Counted from the stretch's first letter, positions 34,490 to 43,867 are shown. The stretch is DNA of 61,021 nucleotides from Intrasporangium chromatireducens Q5-1 (GCF_000576575.1 NZ_AWQS01000005.1:1-61021); one strand, 5' to 3'. The notes: generated by a model from the letters alone, not told the origin. Numbers and translations: made by a program.

Positions 34490-35059
34490 TCAAAGTCCCG
34501 GCGCACCGTGCACCGGGAACCACCGGCCGAGGTCGGGCTCGATGCGCAGGTCGTCCGCGATGACGGCCCTGACCTGCAGCTCGAGCGCGGTGTCGCGGCG
34601 CTCTTGGGCCGTGGGGGCGAACGGGTACCAGGTGCCGCGTTTGTACAGGTAGATCAGACCCAGGCGCTGCGGCCCGTCACCGAAGACGACCAAGGTGCAC
34701 AGCAACGTAGTCCCGTAGCCGGCCTCCACCAGACTGGTGTTGACCGCGTGCAGGTCCGTCACGAGCCCCTCCAGGTCGGCGGCGTCGCCGGTGCGGGTCA
34801 GCCATGTGTAGCCGAACGTGTCGCGGGAGATCGCGAACCTGCCCTCGTCGAGGGCGAGCAGCGCCTCGACGTGCTCGGTCAGCCCGGAGAAGGCGGCGCC
34901 CTCGGCTGCCTTGAAGGCCACCGAGCCGGTCCCGGTGGGCCGGAAACGGGTGGCCGCCTGCAACGTGACTGCGGCGGAAGGCAGCGCGAAGAGCTGGTCG
35001 AGGTCGGGGCCAGCAGGTTTGGAGCGGCCCAGCAGGATATCGAGGAAGCCCACGGTCAC
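34490..35059 (-). CDS. pspAB: PspA-associated protein PspAB
   Basis: A 189-residue soluble protein (start FLDILLGRSKPAGPDLDQLF, later YGYTTLL-like and LYLYKRGTWYPFAP segments) that matches the PspAB family of actinomycetes. It is the last gene of the pspA-pspAA-htpX-pspAB cluster, overlapping htpX by four bases. The cluster responds to membrane damage; the molecular role of PspAB is not established. Confidence 0.82.
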   Translation of the reverse strand: MTVGFLDILLGRSKPAGPDLDQLFALPSAAVTLQAATRFRPTGTGSVAFKAAEGAAFSGLTEHVEALLALDEGRFAISRDTFGYTWLTRTGDAADLEGLVTDLHAVNTSLVEAGYGTTLLCTLVVFGDGPQRLGLIYLYKRGTWYPFAPTAQERRDTALELQVRAVIADDLRIEPDLGRWFPVHGAPGL

Positions 35060-35979
35060 GACTCCTGTCCGAGCTCTCGGGAGAGGTCCGACAACTGGGT
35101 GAGTCGCTGCTCGAGCGGCGGGTGGGTAGCCAACAGGGCCGTCAAGGCGACCCCGGGCGCGAGCGCCGGCGCGAAGAAGAACGCGTTGAACGCCTGTGCC
35201 TCGCGCAGGTCCCGGGTCGGGATCGCCGACATCTCGCCGGTGATCTTCGTCAACGCCGACGCTAGGGCAGACGGCTGTCCAGTCAGCAGCGCGCCCGCGC
35301 GATCGGCGGCCAGTTCGCGGTACCGAGACAGAGCCCGGATGAGCAGGAACGAGACGGCGTACACGACCGCCGAGACCGCGACCACCGCCATCACGAGCAC
35401 GGCCACGTTGTCGCCGTTGTCGTCGCGCCGGCGCCCGGCCCCCAGGGCGCCCGAGTAACCGGCGAACAGGCCGAACCGGACGATGAGACCGGCCAGGACG
35501 CCGAGGAAGGACGCGATGGTCATGACGGCCACATCCCGATGGGCCACATGGGACAGCTCGTGTGCGAGCACCCCATCCAGTTCCTCGCCATCCAAGCGGC
35601 GCAGGATGCCCGAGGTGACACAGACGACGGACTTGGCGGGGCTGCGGCCGGTGGCGAAGGCGTTCGGCAGGTCGACGTCGGCGATCGCCACGGCGGGTTT
35701 GGGCATGTCGGCCAGGGCGCAGAGCCGGTCGATCCGGCCGTGCAGCTGCGGAGCCTCCTCGGGGGTGACGGTCCGTCCATGCATCGCGAACAGGGCGATC
35801 CGATCGGAGAACCAGTACTGGGCGAACAGGGCTGCGCCGGCGATCACGACCGCCAGCACCGCGCTCTTGAGCAGGACGAACAGGGCGCCGGCGAAGGCCA
35901 CGTAGAGCAGGCCGAGCAGGAACGTGGTCGCGAGCATCCGACCGGTCAGTCCCCGGTCCGGGGCGAACCTCGTGCGCAT
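35056..35979 (-). CDS. htpX: Membrane zinc metalloprotease HtpX
   Basis: A 307-residue M48 peptidase. Two N-terminal helices (residues about 15-55), the zinc motif HELSH (VLAHELSHVAHRD) near residue 145, two further helices, and the third-ligand region RYRELAADRAGALL. HtpX degrades damaged membrane proteins. It lies between pspAA and pspAB, an arrangement known from actinomycetes, so it is part of the envelope-stress cluster. Confidence 0.9.
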   Translation of the reverse strand: MRTRFAPDRGLTGRMLATTFLLGLLYVAFAGALFVLLKSAVLAVVIAGAALFAQYWFSDRIALFAMHGRTVTPEEAPQLHGRIDRLCALADMPKPAVAIADVDLPNAFATGRSPAKSVVCVTSGILRRLDGEELDGVLAHELSHVAHRDVAVMTIASFLGVLAGLIVRFGLFAGYSGALGAGRRRDDNGDNVAVLVMAVVAVSAVVYAVSFLLIRALSRYRELAADRAGALLTGQPSALASALTKITGEMSAIPTRDLREAQAFNAFFFAPALAPGVALTALLATHPPLEQRLTQLSDLSRELGQES

Positions 35980-35983
35980 CGGC

Positions 35984-36262
35984 TCAACCCGGGATCAGGC
36001 CCTGCTCGCCGAGCAGGGCCCGGACCTCGGCCAGGCTGGTGTCCTCGGCGGGCAGGATCGCGTCGGAGGCTGTCAGCTCGTCGTCGGGCAGCGGGGTGCC
36101 GATGGCGCGGACGCGCGCGAGCAACTGGGCGAGCGATTGCTGGTAGGCCATCTCTTGGGCGGCAGTCACAGCGGCAGTCACGGCGTCGTCGAGTCGGTTC
36201 AGCTCGGCCTCGTGCTGGTCGGGCACGTTTAGTTGGCCCTCTCCGAGGATGCGGATGATCAT
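35984..36262 (-). CDS. pspAA: PspA-associated protein PspAA
   Basis: A 92-residue protein that starts MIIRILGEGQLNVPDQ and includes LNRLDDAV, the family pattern of PspAA, a small partner of PspA. Its start overlaps the pspA stop by four bases. Confidence 0.85.
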   Translation of the reverse strand: MIIRILGEGQLNVPDQHEAELNRLDDAVTAAVTAAQEMAYQQSLAQLLARVRAIGTPLPDDELTASDAILPAEDTSLAEVRALLGEQGLIPG

Positions 36263-37068
36263 GAGGTCGCCTCCGATGTCGCGTCAGGGCCGGGGGTCCT
36301 GCCGGGCGGGGTGGTGCCGGCGATCGCCGCCGGTGGGGACGGAGCTGGGAGCGCTGCACCGTGACCGGGTGCCGGCAGGCCGCGCCGGAGGGCGGCCAAC
36401 TGCTCGTCGACGTCCGAGGTGGACGCGATCCGTTCGAGCTCGAGCTGGATGTCGTCCTTGCCGGGCGCTGTCGCGTCGTCCAGGGCGCCGCTGGCCAGCA
36501 GCTCGTCGATCGCTCCGGCGCGCGCCTGCAGCTGTGCGGTCTTGTCCTCGGCCCGCTGCATCGCCAGACCGACATCGCTCATCTCCTCGCTGATGCCGGA
36601 GACGGCCTCGCCGATCCGCGTCTGGGCCTCGGCGGCGGTGTACCGCGCCTTGATTGTCTCCTTCTGTACCCGGAACGCCTCGACCTTGGCCTGCAGGCGT
36701 TGCGAGGCGAGCATCAGCTTGTCCTGCTCAGCCCGCAGTGACTCCTCCTGCCCCGCAAGGTCGGCCAGCTGCTGCTGGCTGGCCGAACGGCGCACCAAGG
36801 CCTCACGGGCCAGGTCCTCCCTTCCGGCGGACATCGCGGTGGCTGCCTGCTGCTGCAACTTGTCCGCCTGGCCGGCCAGCTGCTGTACCTGCAGCTGGAC
36901 CCGCTTTCGGCTGGTTGCCACATCGGCCAGGCCGCGCCGGACCTTCTGGAGCATCTCCAGCTGCTGTTGGTAGGAGTAGTCCAGGGTTTCGCGCGGATCC
37001 TCGGCACGGTCCAAGGCCTTGCTCGCCTTGGCCTTGAACAGCAGGGCGATCCGCTTGCTGAGGCTCAT
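36259..37068 (-). CDS. pspA: Phage shock protein A (PspA/IM30)
   Basis: A 269-residue protein, coiled coil over most of its length (residues about 25-215; repeated LQ/QQL heptads such as QQLEMLQKVRRGLADVATS). It starts with the membrane-binding amphipathic segment SLSKRIALLFKAKASKALD and contains the family region DPRETLDYSYQQQLE. PspA oligomers bind and stabilise stressed membranes. A Pro/Ala-rich tail of about 35 residues follows the coil. It is the first gene of the Psp cluster. No CopR-like box was found upstream, so it is probably regulated separately. Confidence 0.9.
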   Translation of the reverse strand: MSLSKRIALLFKAKASKALDRAEDPRETLDYSYQQQLEMLQKVRRGLADVATSRKRVQLQVQQLAGQADKLQQQAATAMSAGREDLAREALVRRSASQQQLADLAGQEESLRAEQDKLMLASQRLQAKVEAFRVQKETIKARYTAAEAQTRIGEAVSGISEEMSDVGLAMQRAEDKTAQLQARAGAIDELLASGALDDATAPGKDDIQLELERIASTSDVDEQLAALRRGLPAPGHGAALPAPSPPAAIAGTTPPGRTPGPDATSEATS

Positions 37069-37196
37069 GTTCGTTCCTTTCGTGGTTGTCCCGGCTCGGG
37101 TCCACCTCGGACGGGATGGCCGGTGTTCGGTTTGCTCGTCCGACCCCGTCGAGATCTACTGTTCCTCCGTGTCATGGGCCTTTGCTGTCGGGATGG

Positions 37197-38972
37197 TCAA
37201 GGTTTGACGTGCATCTGCTCGCTGGGGCGGTGCCGGGGTCGGGAGAACCGCATCCGTACAGGACCTCGGGGGTCCGCATTGCTGGAGTGGTGCGCGTAGA
37301 GCGCTCGGTGGGAAGCGATCACCGCCAAGCCGGCGAGGATGAGGCTCTTGCCGCGGGCCTCGGCGCAGTCTGGCCTTCGTCGATGCCGCCGGTCCATGGC
37401 CTGCAGCGCGGCTGCCGCCAGGAGGGCGGCGATCAGCCGGTCTCCGGTGTCCCGGATGCTGGTTACGATCGCCAGCAGATCAGCCTCGGAGAGCCGGACC
37501 CTTACGCTGGTGCCGTCAAGGGCGCCGATCACGTCACGCAGCGCCTGTGGCGTGTCCGCAGACAGCCTGGTGAGGCTGCCCGACCACGTCAGGAGGCGGC
37601 GGACGAGCTGCTCTCGGGTCAGCGGGCGGGCCAGTAGTCGGTCTGCGAAGGGAGCCATCACGTGCGCGAACCGGAACCCCGGGTCGAGTTGCCGGCCCAT
37701 TCCCTCGGCCATGACCAGCGTCTTCAGCAGTAGGGCGACGTGTCGCGGTAGGCGCAGCCGGTGGCGCCGGAGGATAGCGTTCACCCCCGAGACAAGCTCC
37801 CCGATCGGCAGGTCATTGAGCGGGAGCCCCGCGAACCGGTCCACGAACGGCGCGACGTCATCGCGTAGCGCCGCACGGTCCACTGCCGTGGAAGCGGTCG
37901 TGAGGTCGATCAGGGCAGCCGCGACATGGTCCGGGCTGCGCGTGATCAGGGCTGCGAACAACCGGATAAGCCGCTGACGCAGGTCGTCGTCGAGCTCGCC
38001 CACCATCCCGAAGTCGATGATGCCCAACCGGCCGCCGTCGAGGACGAAGAAGTTGCCGGGGTGGGGGTCCGCATGGAAGAAGCCGTCCTCGAAGACCATC
38101 TTGCACAGGGTCCGCGCTGCGAGCGTCGCGACCTCGTGGCGGTCGACGCCGGCGGCATCCAACGCTTCCGTCTCGCCGATCCGGATGCCTCGGATCCGTT
38201 CCAGCGTGAGGACTCGCGAGGTTGTCTGGCCCCACATCACCTTGGGGAACACCACACCCCCGTCATCGGCGAAGTTGCGGGCGAACCGTTCGGCGTTGCG
38301 GCCCTCGGCCAGGTAGTCCAGTTCGTTGTTCAGGGTCTGGGCGAACTCGGCGGCCACCGCAACCACATCGTAATCACGTGCCAGCTGGGACCGCCGGCAG
38401 GCGCGCTGGGCCAGGTCGGCGAGGATGTCGAGGTCGGCGTGTACCGATTCGACCGCACCTGTGCGGCGCACCTTGACCACCACCTCGCCGCCGTCCACGG
38501 TGGCCGTGTGGACCGTGCCGATGGAACCCGCAGCCAGCGGCACGGTCTCGAAGTTGTAGAGGCCGGGCGTCGCGCCGAGCTCCTCGGCGACCGTGGCCAG
38601 GACGTCGTCGGGGAGGACTGGGCTGGCCGCGTCCTGCAGGGTGGCCAGCTCGTCGAGGTAGTGCGCCGGGAGCAGATCCGGTCGTGTCGAGATCACCTGC
38701 CCCAGTTTGATGAACGCGGGTCCGAGTTGCTCGAACGCGAGGCGCAAGTGCTCGGCCTGGGTGTACGTTCTGCCCGCCTCGTGTCCAGGCAGGCCGCGCT
38801 GGAACGGGAACCTGCCAGCCATCCCAGTCGCCCCTAGCAGGTAGCCGAACCCATGCACGGACAGCACATCGACGATCTCGCGATACCGCCGCGCACGCGA
38901 TGTGCGGGCATCTGCCCCCGCTGGCATTCTCACGATCATCTCCCGTCGGTCACTGGCCCGAACGTGAGGCAT
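37197..38972 (-). CDS. AarF/UbiB-family atypical kinase
   Basis: A 591-residue protein of the ABC1/UbiB family. The family KxGQ-like motif appears as FIKLGQVISTRPDLLP (residues about 80-95), the Ala-rich nucleotide loop as VPLAAGSIGTVHTA, and the kinase core as FFHADPHPGNFFVLD and LGIIDFGMVG. UbiB proteins support quinone biosynthesis or lipid movement. The C-terminus keeps a hydrophobic segment near residue 520 but ends in an unusual basic tail (HSSNADPRGPVRMRFSRP). The start is uncertain: the ATG at 38972 has GGAG nine bases ahead; 38936 is an alternative. Confidence 0.85.
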   Translation of the reverse strand: MPHVRASDRREMIVRMPAGADARTSRARRYREIVDVLSVHGFGYLLGATGMAGRFPFQRGLPGHEAGRTYTQAEHLRLAFEQLGPAFIKLGQVISTRPDLLPAHYLDELATLQDAASPVLPDDVLATVAEELGATPGLYNFETVPLAAGSIGTVHTATVDGGEVVVKVRRTGAVESVHADLDILADLAQRACRRSQLARDYDVVAVAAEFAQTLNNELDYLAEGRNAERFARNFADDGGVVFPKVMWGQTTSRVLTLERIRGIRIGETEALDAAGVDRHEVATLAARTLCKMVFEDGFFHADPHPGNFFVLDGGRLGIIDFGMVGELDDDLRQRLIRLFAALITRSPDHVAAALIDLTTASTAVDRAALRDDVAPFVDRFAGLPLNDLPIGELVSGVNAILRRHRLRLPRHVALLLKTLVMAEGMGRQLDPGFRFAHVMAPFADRLLARPLTREQLVRRLLTWSGSLTRLSADTPQALRDVIGALDGTSVRVRLSEADLLAIVTSIRDTGDRLIAALLAAAALQAMDRRHRRRPDCAEARGKSLILAGLAVIASHRALYAHHSSNADPRGPVRMRFSRPRHRPSEQMHVKP

Positions 38973-39043
38973 GTGGAGTTCTCCGCTGTCCGCTGTAGGG
39001 CCGGGCTGGGTGCCGCGCCTCCGAGCGCAGCGCTCCTGCTTGG

Positions 39044-39349
39044 TCAGTGGCGGTGGCCGCCGGGCATGAGGAACATCATGGCGGCCATCATCCCGATGCA
39101 CAGCAGCGCGAAGAGCACTGCGCCGCTGCCGGCGACGCCTGTGGCCACCAAGGCGATGACGAGTACCAGCATGGGGATGCAGCAGGCGAGCATCATGAGG
39201 CGGTGGCGCCACGGGGTGGGCGCCCCGCCCTTGGCCTGGTCGTGCCTGCCAAGAGTGAGGGGTTGAATGGGCGTGCCGGTCGGCGCGGGGTCGGTGCCGC
39301 GGATGTCGTGGCCGTCCTGGTGCCGGTTGCCAGGCAGGTGTGTGGTCAT
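39044..39349 (-). CDS. Small two-helix membrane protein
   Basis: A 101-residue protein with a hydrophilic N-terminal half (His/Asp/Pro-rich) and two helices (LMMLACCIPMLVLVIALVAT and AVLFALLCIGMMAAMMFLMP) ending GGHRH. The Cys-Cys and Met-rich helices would suit metal contact. ATGA overlap couples it to the DUF2892 gene upstream. Similar proteins accompany copper loci; no function is established. Confidence 0.62.
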   Translation of the reverse strand: MTTHLPGNRHQDGHDIRGTDPAPTGTPIQPLTLGRHDQAKGGAPTPWRHRLMMLACCIPMLVLVIALVATGVAGSGAVLFALLCIGMMAAMMFLMPGGHRH

Positions 39350-39591
39350 GACGACCTTCCTTTCAAGGTTGCTGGGACATGGCCGAGACGCGCGTAGAGC
39401 GGGCAGTGCCCAAGCGCTCCGGTGATAAGGAGATCGGCCCCGGCCAGGACGAGCAGGACCTCGAGGGCTACCGCGAGCACGGAGCCGGCACCTGTAAGCA
39501 GGACGATCCCGCCGATGATCCCCAGGGCGCCCACGGCGACGCGGGCAGCGCGTTCCCTCGGGCTGATGTTGATGGTTCGCCAGCTACTCAT
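39346..39591 (-). CDS. DUF2892-type inner-membrane protein
   Basis: An 81-residue protein: NISPRERAARVAVGALGIIG, a second hydrophobic stretch and the end GHCPLYARLG. This is the layout of DUF2892 (YgaP-like membrane) domains with the conserved C-P-L-Y motif. AGGAGG precedes the ATG. It heads a two-gene unit behind CopR-like box 9. Confidence 0.75.
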   Translation of the reverse strand: MSSWRTINISPRERAARVAVGALGIIGGIVLLTGAGSVLAVALEVLLVLAGADLLITGALGHCPLYARLGHVPATLKGRSS

Positions 39592-39689
39592 CGGTGCCTC
39601 CTGGTCCGTGGACCCGAGTCGGCCCGGGCCCGTTGCTGTCTTCAGGACTCACGATGCCGACACATGATGGAGGCCGTGCATGCGGTTTG

Positions 39690-39709
39690 GTGAAGGTTCG
39701 CTCAAGTTC
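39690..39709 (+). promoter_or_regulatory. CopR-like direct-repeat box, site 9
   Basis: TGAAGGTTC-GC-TCAAGTTCC, 11-base period, 99 bases ahead of the DUF2892 gene. Its second half covers the stop codon (39702-39704) of the histidine kinase gene. Confidence 0.65.
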
Positions 39710-40910
39710 CGTCGCGGCGCCCACTCCGCGGGCGGGGACGCGAAGGCACGGGGTGGTTCTCAGCGTTTGGACGGGAGGGCCCCTGGGTGTCGGTGGGCGG
39801 GACGCGGGACAGGGGCAGGGCGACGACGAACGTCGCCCCGTGACCGGGTCCTTCACTGCTGGCAGTGAGGCCGCCTCCGTGGGCGTCGGCGATAGCGCGG
39901 CTGATGGTCAGCCCGATTCCGGAGCCGCTGCGGTCACGGTCGCGGGCGGTGTCACCCCGGTAGAACCGTTCGAACACGTGCGGCAGTTGCTCTGCGGGGA
40001 TGCCCTCGCCGGTGTCGGCGACGACGATCTCGGCCTCCTCACCGGTTCTGCGTGCTAACAGGGTGACGGTGCCGCCCTCGGGGGTGTGGCGCAGGGCGTT
40101 GGCGAGCAGGTTGTCGAGCACCTGCCCGAGGCGGCGGCGGTCGATGTCGACGACCAGACCCGCGCCGCTGCCCGGGTCGGCCACGAGGTTGACGCCCCGC
40201 TTGGCGAACGCCTCGCGCTTGGCTTGGCTGGCCGACCAGATCAGGTCAGCGGCGGCGGTCGGGGATTGTTCCAGGGCGATCCGGCCCTCTTCGGCCCGGG
40301 ACACCTCGTCGATGTCCTCGGTGAGCCGGACGAGCCGGTCGGTCTGCTCGGTCATGACCCGTTCGGTGTCCTCGTCCCACGTGGTGACTCCGTCGTGCAG
40401 GCCCTCGAGGTAGAGCTTGAGGGTCGAGATCGGGGTTCGTAGCTCGTGGGCGAGGTCCGACAAGAGCCTTCGGCGGGTGTCCTCGGTCTGCCCGAGTTGA
40501 TTGGCCATCAGGTTGAACGCTGCGCCCAGGGTGTCGAGCTCGATCCCAGCCCCCGACGCGGGGACGCGCGTGTCGAGGTGGCCGCGTGAGACCTGCCGGG
40601 CGGCCTGGGTCAGGGCCTCGAGCGGCGCCTGTAGGCGCCGGGTCACGTACCAGGTGACTGCTGCCGCGAAGGCGAGTGCCAGGACGAGTGCCACGCCCAG
40701 CGACACGACCGACGTGTCCCGGTAGGCCTCCTCGATGTGAGCGGTCTCGGGGGAGTTGGCGGTGTGTCCGGCCTCGAGCAGGTGCTGGTGGAACAGCGGT
40801 GGTCCCGTGAGGAGCGCGACCAGGCCCGCCGTCAGGATGCTCGCCAGGAGAACGAGCACCTGGGCCAGCATGAGCCGCGAGGCCATACCCGGGGGGTTTC
40901 TCGGGCTCAT
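39702..40910 (-). CDS. Sensor histidine kinase of two-component system 1 (CopS-like)
   Basis: A 402-residue kinase: helix 1 (residues about 12-35), a short extracytoplasmic loop (about 36-70), helix 2, HAMP, a HisKA domain with DLAHELRTPIS and an HATPase domain with NALRHTPEGG and GSGIGLTISRAIAD. The loop contains FHQHLLEAGH and AHIEEAYRD; its histidines are candidate copper ligands and recur in the second kinase. It lies five bases after the response regulator. The last 35 residues are a basic, Pro-rich tail. Confidence 0.88.
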   Translation of the reverse strand: MSPRNPPGMASRLMLAQVLVLLASILTAGLVALLTGPPLFHQHLLEAGHTANSPETAHIEEAYRDTSVVSLGVALVLALAFAAAVTWYVTRRLQAPLEALTQAARQVSRGHLDTRVPASGAGIELDTLGAAFNLMANQLGQTEDTRRRLLSDLAHELRTPISTLKLYLEGLHDGVTTWDEDTERVMTEQTDRLVRLTEDIDEVSRAEEGRIALEQSPTAAADLIWSASQAKREAFAKRGVNLVADPGSGAGLVVDIDRRRLGQVLDNLLANALRHTPEGGTVTLLARRTGEEAEIVVADTGEGIPAEQLPHVFERFYRGDTARDRDRSGSGIGLTISRAIADAHGGGLTASSEGPGHGATFVVALPLSRVPPTDTQGPSRPNAENHPVPSRPRPRSGRRDGT

Positions 40911-40915
40911 GGTGC

Positions 40916-41653
40916 TCAGCCTCTCCCCATCCGGTAGCCGACACCGCGGACCGTCTCGATGTACCGCGGGGTCACGGGGTCGTCACCCAGTTTCCGGCGT
41001 ATATGGCCAATGTGGACGTCCACCACGTGCTCGTCACCGATCCACGCCGTGTCCCAGACCTCGTCGATGAGCTGCCGTCTGGAGAAGGCGTACTTCGGGC
41101 GGGCCGACAGGACATCGATGAGGTCGAACTCGGTGCGGGTCAGCTCGACCGGCTCCCCCTTGACGGTGACGTGACGCCCTGCGGCGTCGACCGCAAGGTC
41201 ACCGAACACGCGGGGCGGTGCCTCTTGCGCTACCGCCTGCGCCGGGCCGCCGACCCGCGGGCGGCGCAGGACCGCCTGGACCCGCGCCACCAGCTCACGC
41301 GCGCTGAACGGCTTGGTGATGTAGTCGTCCGCGCCCACGGACAGGCCGACCACCCGCGACATCTCGTCGTCGCGCGCGGTCAGCATCAGCACATAGCAGT
41401 CGGAGAAGGTGCGTACCTGTCGGCACACCTCGACCCCGTCCAGGCCGGGCAGCCCGAGGTCGAGCACGATGACGTCGGGGTCCAGTTCCCGCGCCAGGGC
41501 GACAGCATCGAGGCCGGTGTGCGCCTGGGTCACGGCATACCCCGCGCCGGTCAGGTACGTGTCGAGCATCTGGGCCAATGGACGCTCATCGTCGACGACG
41601 AGCACCCGCGAGGGGGCGCCGGACAGGGCGGAACCATGCACAAGGGAACTCAT
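40916..41653 (-). CDS. OmpR-family response regulator of two-component system 1 (CopR-like)
   Basis: A 245-residue regulator: receiver domain with acidic pair VVDDER, phospho-acceptor Asp in VIVLDLGLPGLDG and Lys in YITKPFSARE, then a winged-helix DNA-binding domain (LTRTEFDLIDVL, HVVDVHIGHIRRKLG, TVRGVGYRMG). OmpR-type regulators bind direct repeats about one helical turn apart, as the boxes of this window are. Very similar to the regulator at 51056. It is divergent from the SHOCT-multicopper oxidase genes, with box 10 between them. Confidence 0.9.
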   Translation of the reverse strand: MSSLVHGSALSGAPSRVLVVDDERPLAQMLDTYLTGAGYAVTQAHTGLDAVALARELDPDVIVLDLGLPGLDGVEVCRQVRTFSDCYVLMLTARDDEMSRVVGLSVGADDYITKPFSARELVARVQAVLRRPRVGGPAQAVAQEAPPRVFGDLAVDAAGRHVTVKGEPVELTRTEFDLIDVLSARPKYAFSRRQLIDEVWDTAWIGDEHVVDVHIGHIRRKLGDDPVTPRYIETVRGVGYRMGRG

Positions 41654-41709
41654 GGCCCAAGTCTGGCCCCTCCAAGCCGGCCCAGTGCGCCGCCCAAAGC
41701 CGCCGGACG

Positions 41710-41729
41710 GGACCTTCGTCAAACCTTCA
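41710..41729 (-). promoter_or_regulatory. CopR-like direct-repeat box, site 10
   Basis: On the minus strand TGAAGGTTT-GA-CGAAGGTCC, 11-base period. It is 101 bases ahead of the SHOCT-multicopper oxidase unit and 57 bases ahead of the divergent response regulator, so autoregulation is possible. Confidence 0.7.
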
Positions 41730-41829
41730 TCGAATCTGGGCCAGACCAAGACAACCGCCTCGGATGATTTTGATGAACGCGATCGACCCTCCACCGGGCG
41801 ATCGTGGCACCGTAACGGGAGGAGCTGCC

Positions 41830-42081
41830 ATGTGGGGCCACGCGATGAGCTACGACATGGGCTGGTGGATGTGGGTGCTGATGGCGTTGGGCACGCTCGG
41901 ATTCTGGGTGCTGGTCGCTTACGTCGTGCGTGCCGTGATCCAGGGTCGACCGGCGACGCCGTCTCCGACCTCGGCAGCGTCCGGACGCGAACCCTTGCAG
42001 CTACTCGACGAGCGTCTCGCTCGCGGCGAGGTCGACGCCGACGAGTACCAGCGCACCCGCAACCTGCTAACCCACACCTGA
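41830..42081 (+). CDS. Small membrane protein with C-terminal SHOCT domain (copy 2)
   Basis: An 83-residue protein: one helix (WWMWVLMALGTLGFWVLVAY), a linker and the SHOCT motif LLDERLARGEVDADEYQRTR. GGGAGGAGC precedes the ATG. It shares the TLGFW helix motif with the other two SHOCT copies. It is 98 bases ahead of the multicopper oxidase, probably on the same transcript. Confidence 0.8.
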   Translation: MWGHAMSYDMGWWMWVLMALGTLGFWVLVAYVVRAVIQGRPATPSPTSAASGREPLQLLDERLARGEVDADEYQRTRNLLTHT

Positions 42082-42179
42082 GTGGGACCGCCTGGCAGCG
42101 ACCGTTCACACGGCCGCTGCCGGTTCTGTCCGCGGCTGGACCCCAGCCGACCGCTGTGTCATCCGATCCAGAAGGAACC

Positions 42180-43673
42180 ATGAACTCACTATCGCGACGC
42201 CGCCTGCTCCTCGGTGGGCTCGGCATTGCAGGTGCCGGCGCGCTGGCCGCATGCTCCGGAACGAAGGGAGCTGGCAGCGCCCCCACCTTCGGGCCGCCCA
42301 GCCCGGTGCGCACGACTGCCGGCCAACGAGTCACCACCGCCAGGCTCGTTGCCAAGGCGACGACGCTCGACCTGGGCGGCCCGCAGGTCGCCACCTGGGC
42401 GTACGGGGACAAGGCTCCCGGGCCCCTCATCCGAGCGACGGCCGGCGACCTGGTGCGGATCACGATCGACAACCAGCTGCCGGCCGACACAAGCATCCAC
42501 TGGCACGGGATCGCGCTGCGCAATGCCGCCGACGGGGTGCCGGGCATGACACAGGACCCGATCAAGCCAGGCACCAGCTACACCTACGAGTTCGTCGCCC
42601 CCGACCCCGGCACATACTTCTACCATCCGCACGTCGGGGTCCAGCTCGACCGAGGCCTGTATGCCCCACTGGTGATCGACGACCCCCGTGAACCCGGCGC
42701 CTACGACCACGAGTACCTCGTCGTCCTCGACGACTGGGTCGACGGCACCGGGCGCACCCCCGACGACGTCCTGCAGCAGCTCATTACCAAGGGCGGGTCC
42801 GCGACTGGCGGAGGCATGGGCGGTATGAGCGGCATGGACCACGGGTCGATGGGGACGGGGTCAGGCCCGACGGGCACCTCGCCGTTCGGCGACTCCGGAG
42901 ACGTGACCTATCCGCACTTCCTGATCAACGGCCGCGTCCCCACCGCGCCGGACGTGTTGCGGGCCAAGCCTGGCCAGAAGGTCAGGCTTCGGGTGATCAA
43001 CGCTGCCTCGGACACCATCTTCACCGTCGCGCTCGGAGGGCATCGGATGACGGTCACCCACAGCGACGGGTTCCCCGTTCAACCGACGGAAACCGGCGCG
43101 TTCTACATCGGGATGGGGGAACGGTATGACGCGACCGTCACCCTCGGGGACGGCGCGTTCCCCCTCGTCGCGGCTCCCTTCGGCAAGCAGGGACAGGCCA
43201 TGGCTCTGATCCGCACCGGCACCGGCAGCGCCCCGCCGGCCACGGTCCGCCCGGCTGAGCTGCGCGGCCCAGTGCTGCTCGGCACAAGCCTGGTCGCAAC
43301 GGACGCCGCACGGCTAGAGAAGAAGAGCGCCGACTCGACAGCGGCAGTCCAGCTCACCGGGCAGATGGCCCCCTACGCGTGGGGAATCAACGGAGCCAAG
43401 TTCGGCGATAACGACCCCATCGTGCTGACTGAGGGCAACCGAGTCCGCCTCGACCTGACGAACATGACGATGATGACCCACCCGTTCCACATCCACGGGC
43501 ACACCTTCGGCGTGATCGGCAGCGGGCTGCGCAAGGACACCGTGCTCCTGCCCCCGATGGCGAGCATCCCGGTGGAATTGCAGGCCGACAACGTGGGCAA
43601 CTGGGCCGCCCACTGCCACAACATCTACCACGCCGAGGCCGGCATGATGGTCGAACTCAAGTACCAGCGGTGA
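42180..43673 (+). CDS. Multicopper oxidase, Tat-exported lipoprotein type
   Basis: A 497-residue enzyme. The N-terminus has twin arginines (SRRRLLLGG) and a lipobox ALAAC (Cys25), as in mycobacterial MmcO. All copper-site motifs are present: HWHGI, the HPHVG region, HPFHIHGHTF and HCHNIYHAEAGMM (type 1 Cys, His and axial Met). A Gly/Met/His-rich insert (about residues 203-220) is typical of Cu(I)-oxidising members. It oxidises toxic Cu(I) outside the membrane with O2 as acceptor. It is under CopR-like box 10 via the SHOCT gene. A dead copy of its C-terminus lies at 2478-2624. Confidence 0.93.
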   Translation: MNSLSRRRLLLGGLGIAGAGALAACSGTKGAGSAPTFGPPSPVRTTAGQRVTTARLVAKATTLDLGGPQVATWAYGDKAPGPLIRATAGDLVRITIDNQLPADTSIHWHGIALRNAADGVPGMTQDPIKPGTSYTYEFVAPDPGTYFYHPHVGVQLDRGLYAPLVIDDPREPGAYDHEYLVVLDDWVDGTGRTPDDVLQQLITKGGSATGGGMGGMSGMDHGSMGTGSGPTGTSPFGDSGDVTYPHFLINGRVPTAPDVLRAKPGQKVRLRVINAASDTIFTVALGGHRMTVTHSDGFPVQPTETGAFYIGMGERYDATVTLGDGAFPLVAAPFGKQGQAMALIRTGTGSAPPATVRPAELRGPVLLGTSLVATDAARLEKKSADSTAAVQLTGQMAPYAWGINGAKFGDNDPIVLTEGNRVRLDLTNMTMMTHPFHIHGHTFGVIGSGLRKDTVLLPPMASIPVELQADNVGNWAAHCHNIYHAEAGMMVELKYQR

Positions 43674-43705
43674 ACCCGGCGCCCGGAAACGTAGCGCCGT
43701 CCAAT

Positions 43706-43725
43706 CCTTCTTCACCAAATCTGCG
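43706..43725 (-). promoter_or_regulatory. CopR-like direct-repeat box, site 11 (weak)
   Basis: On the minus strand CGCAGATTT-GG-TGAAGAAGG, 11-base period. The first half departs from TGAAG. It lies 143 bases ahead of the gene at 43868 and 72 bases ahead of the ATG at 43797. Confidence 0.4.
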
Positions 43726-43867
43726 GGAAACCTGTACCTCGACGGCACGGTAGCGATTCACTATTGAGGGAGGTAAGGAGTCCCCAAGGAGCAGACATGT
43801 CGGGCCCACGTGCTGCGAGCCATTCCCTTTTCGGGCGCGTCCATCACCGCCCGGATCACGTGCCCGG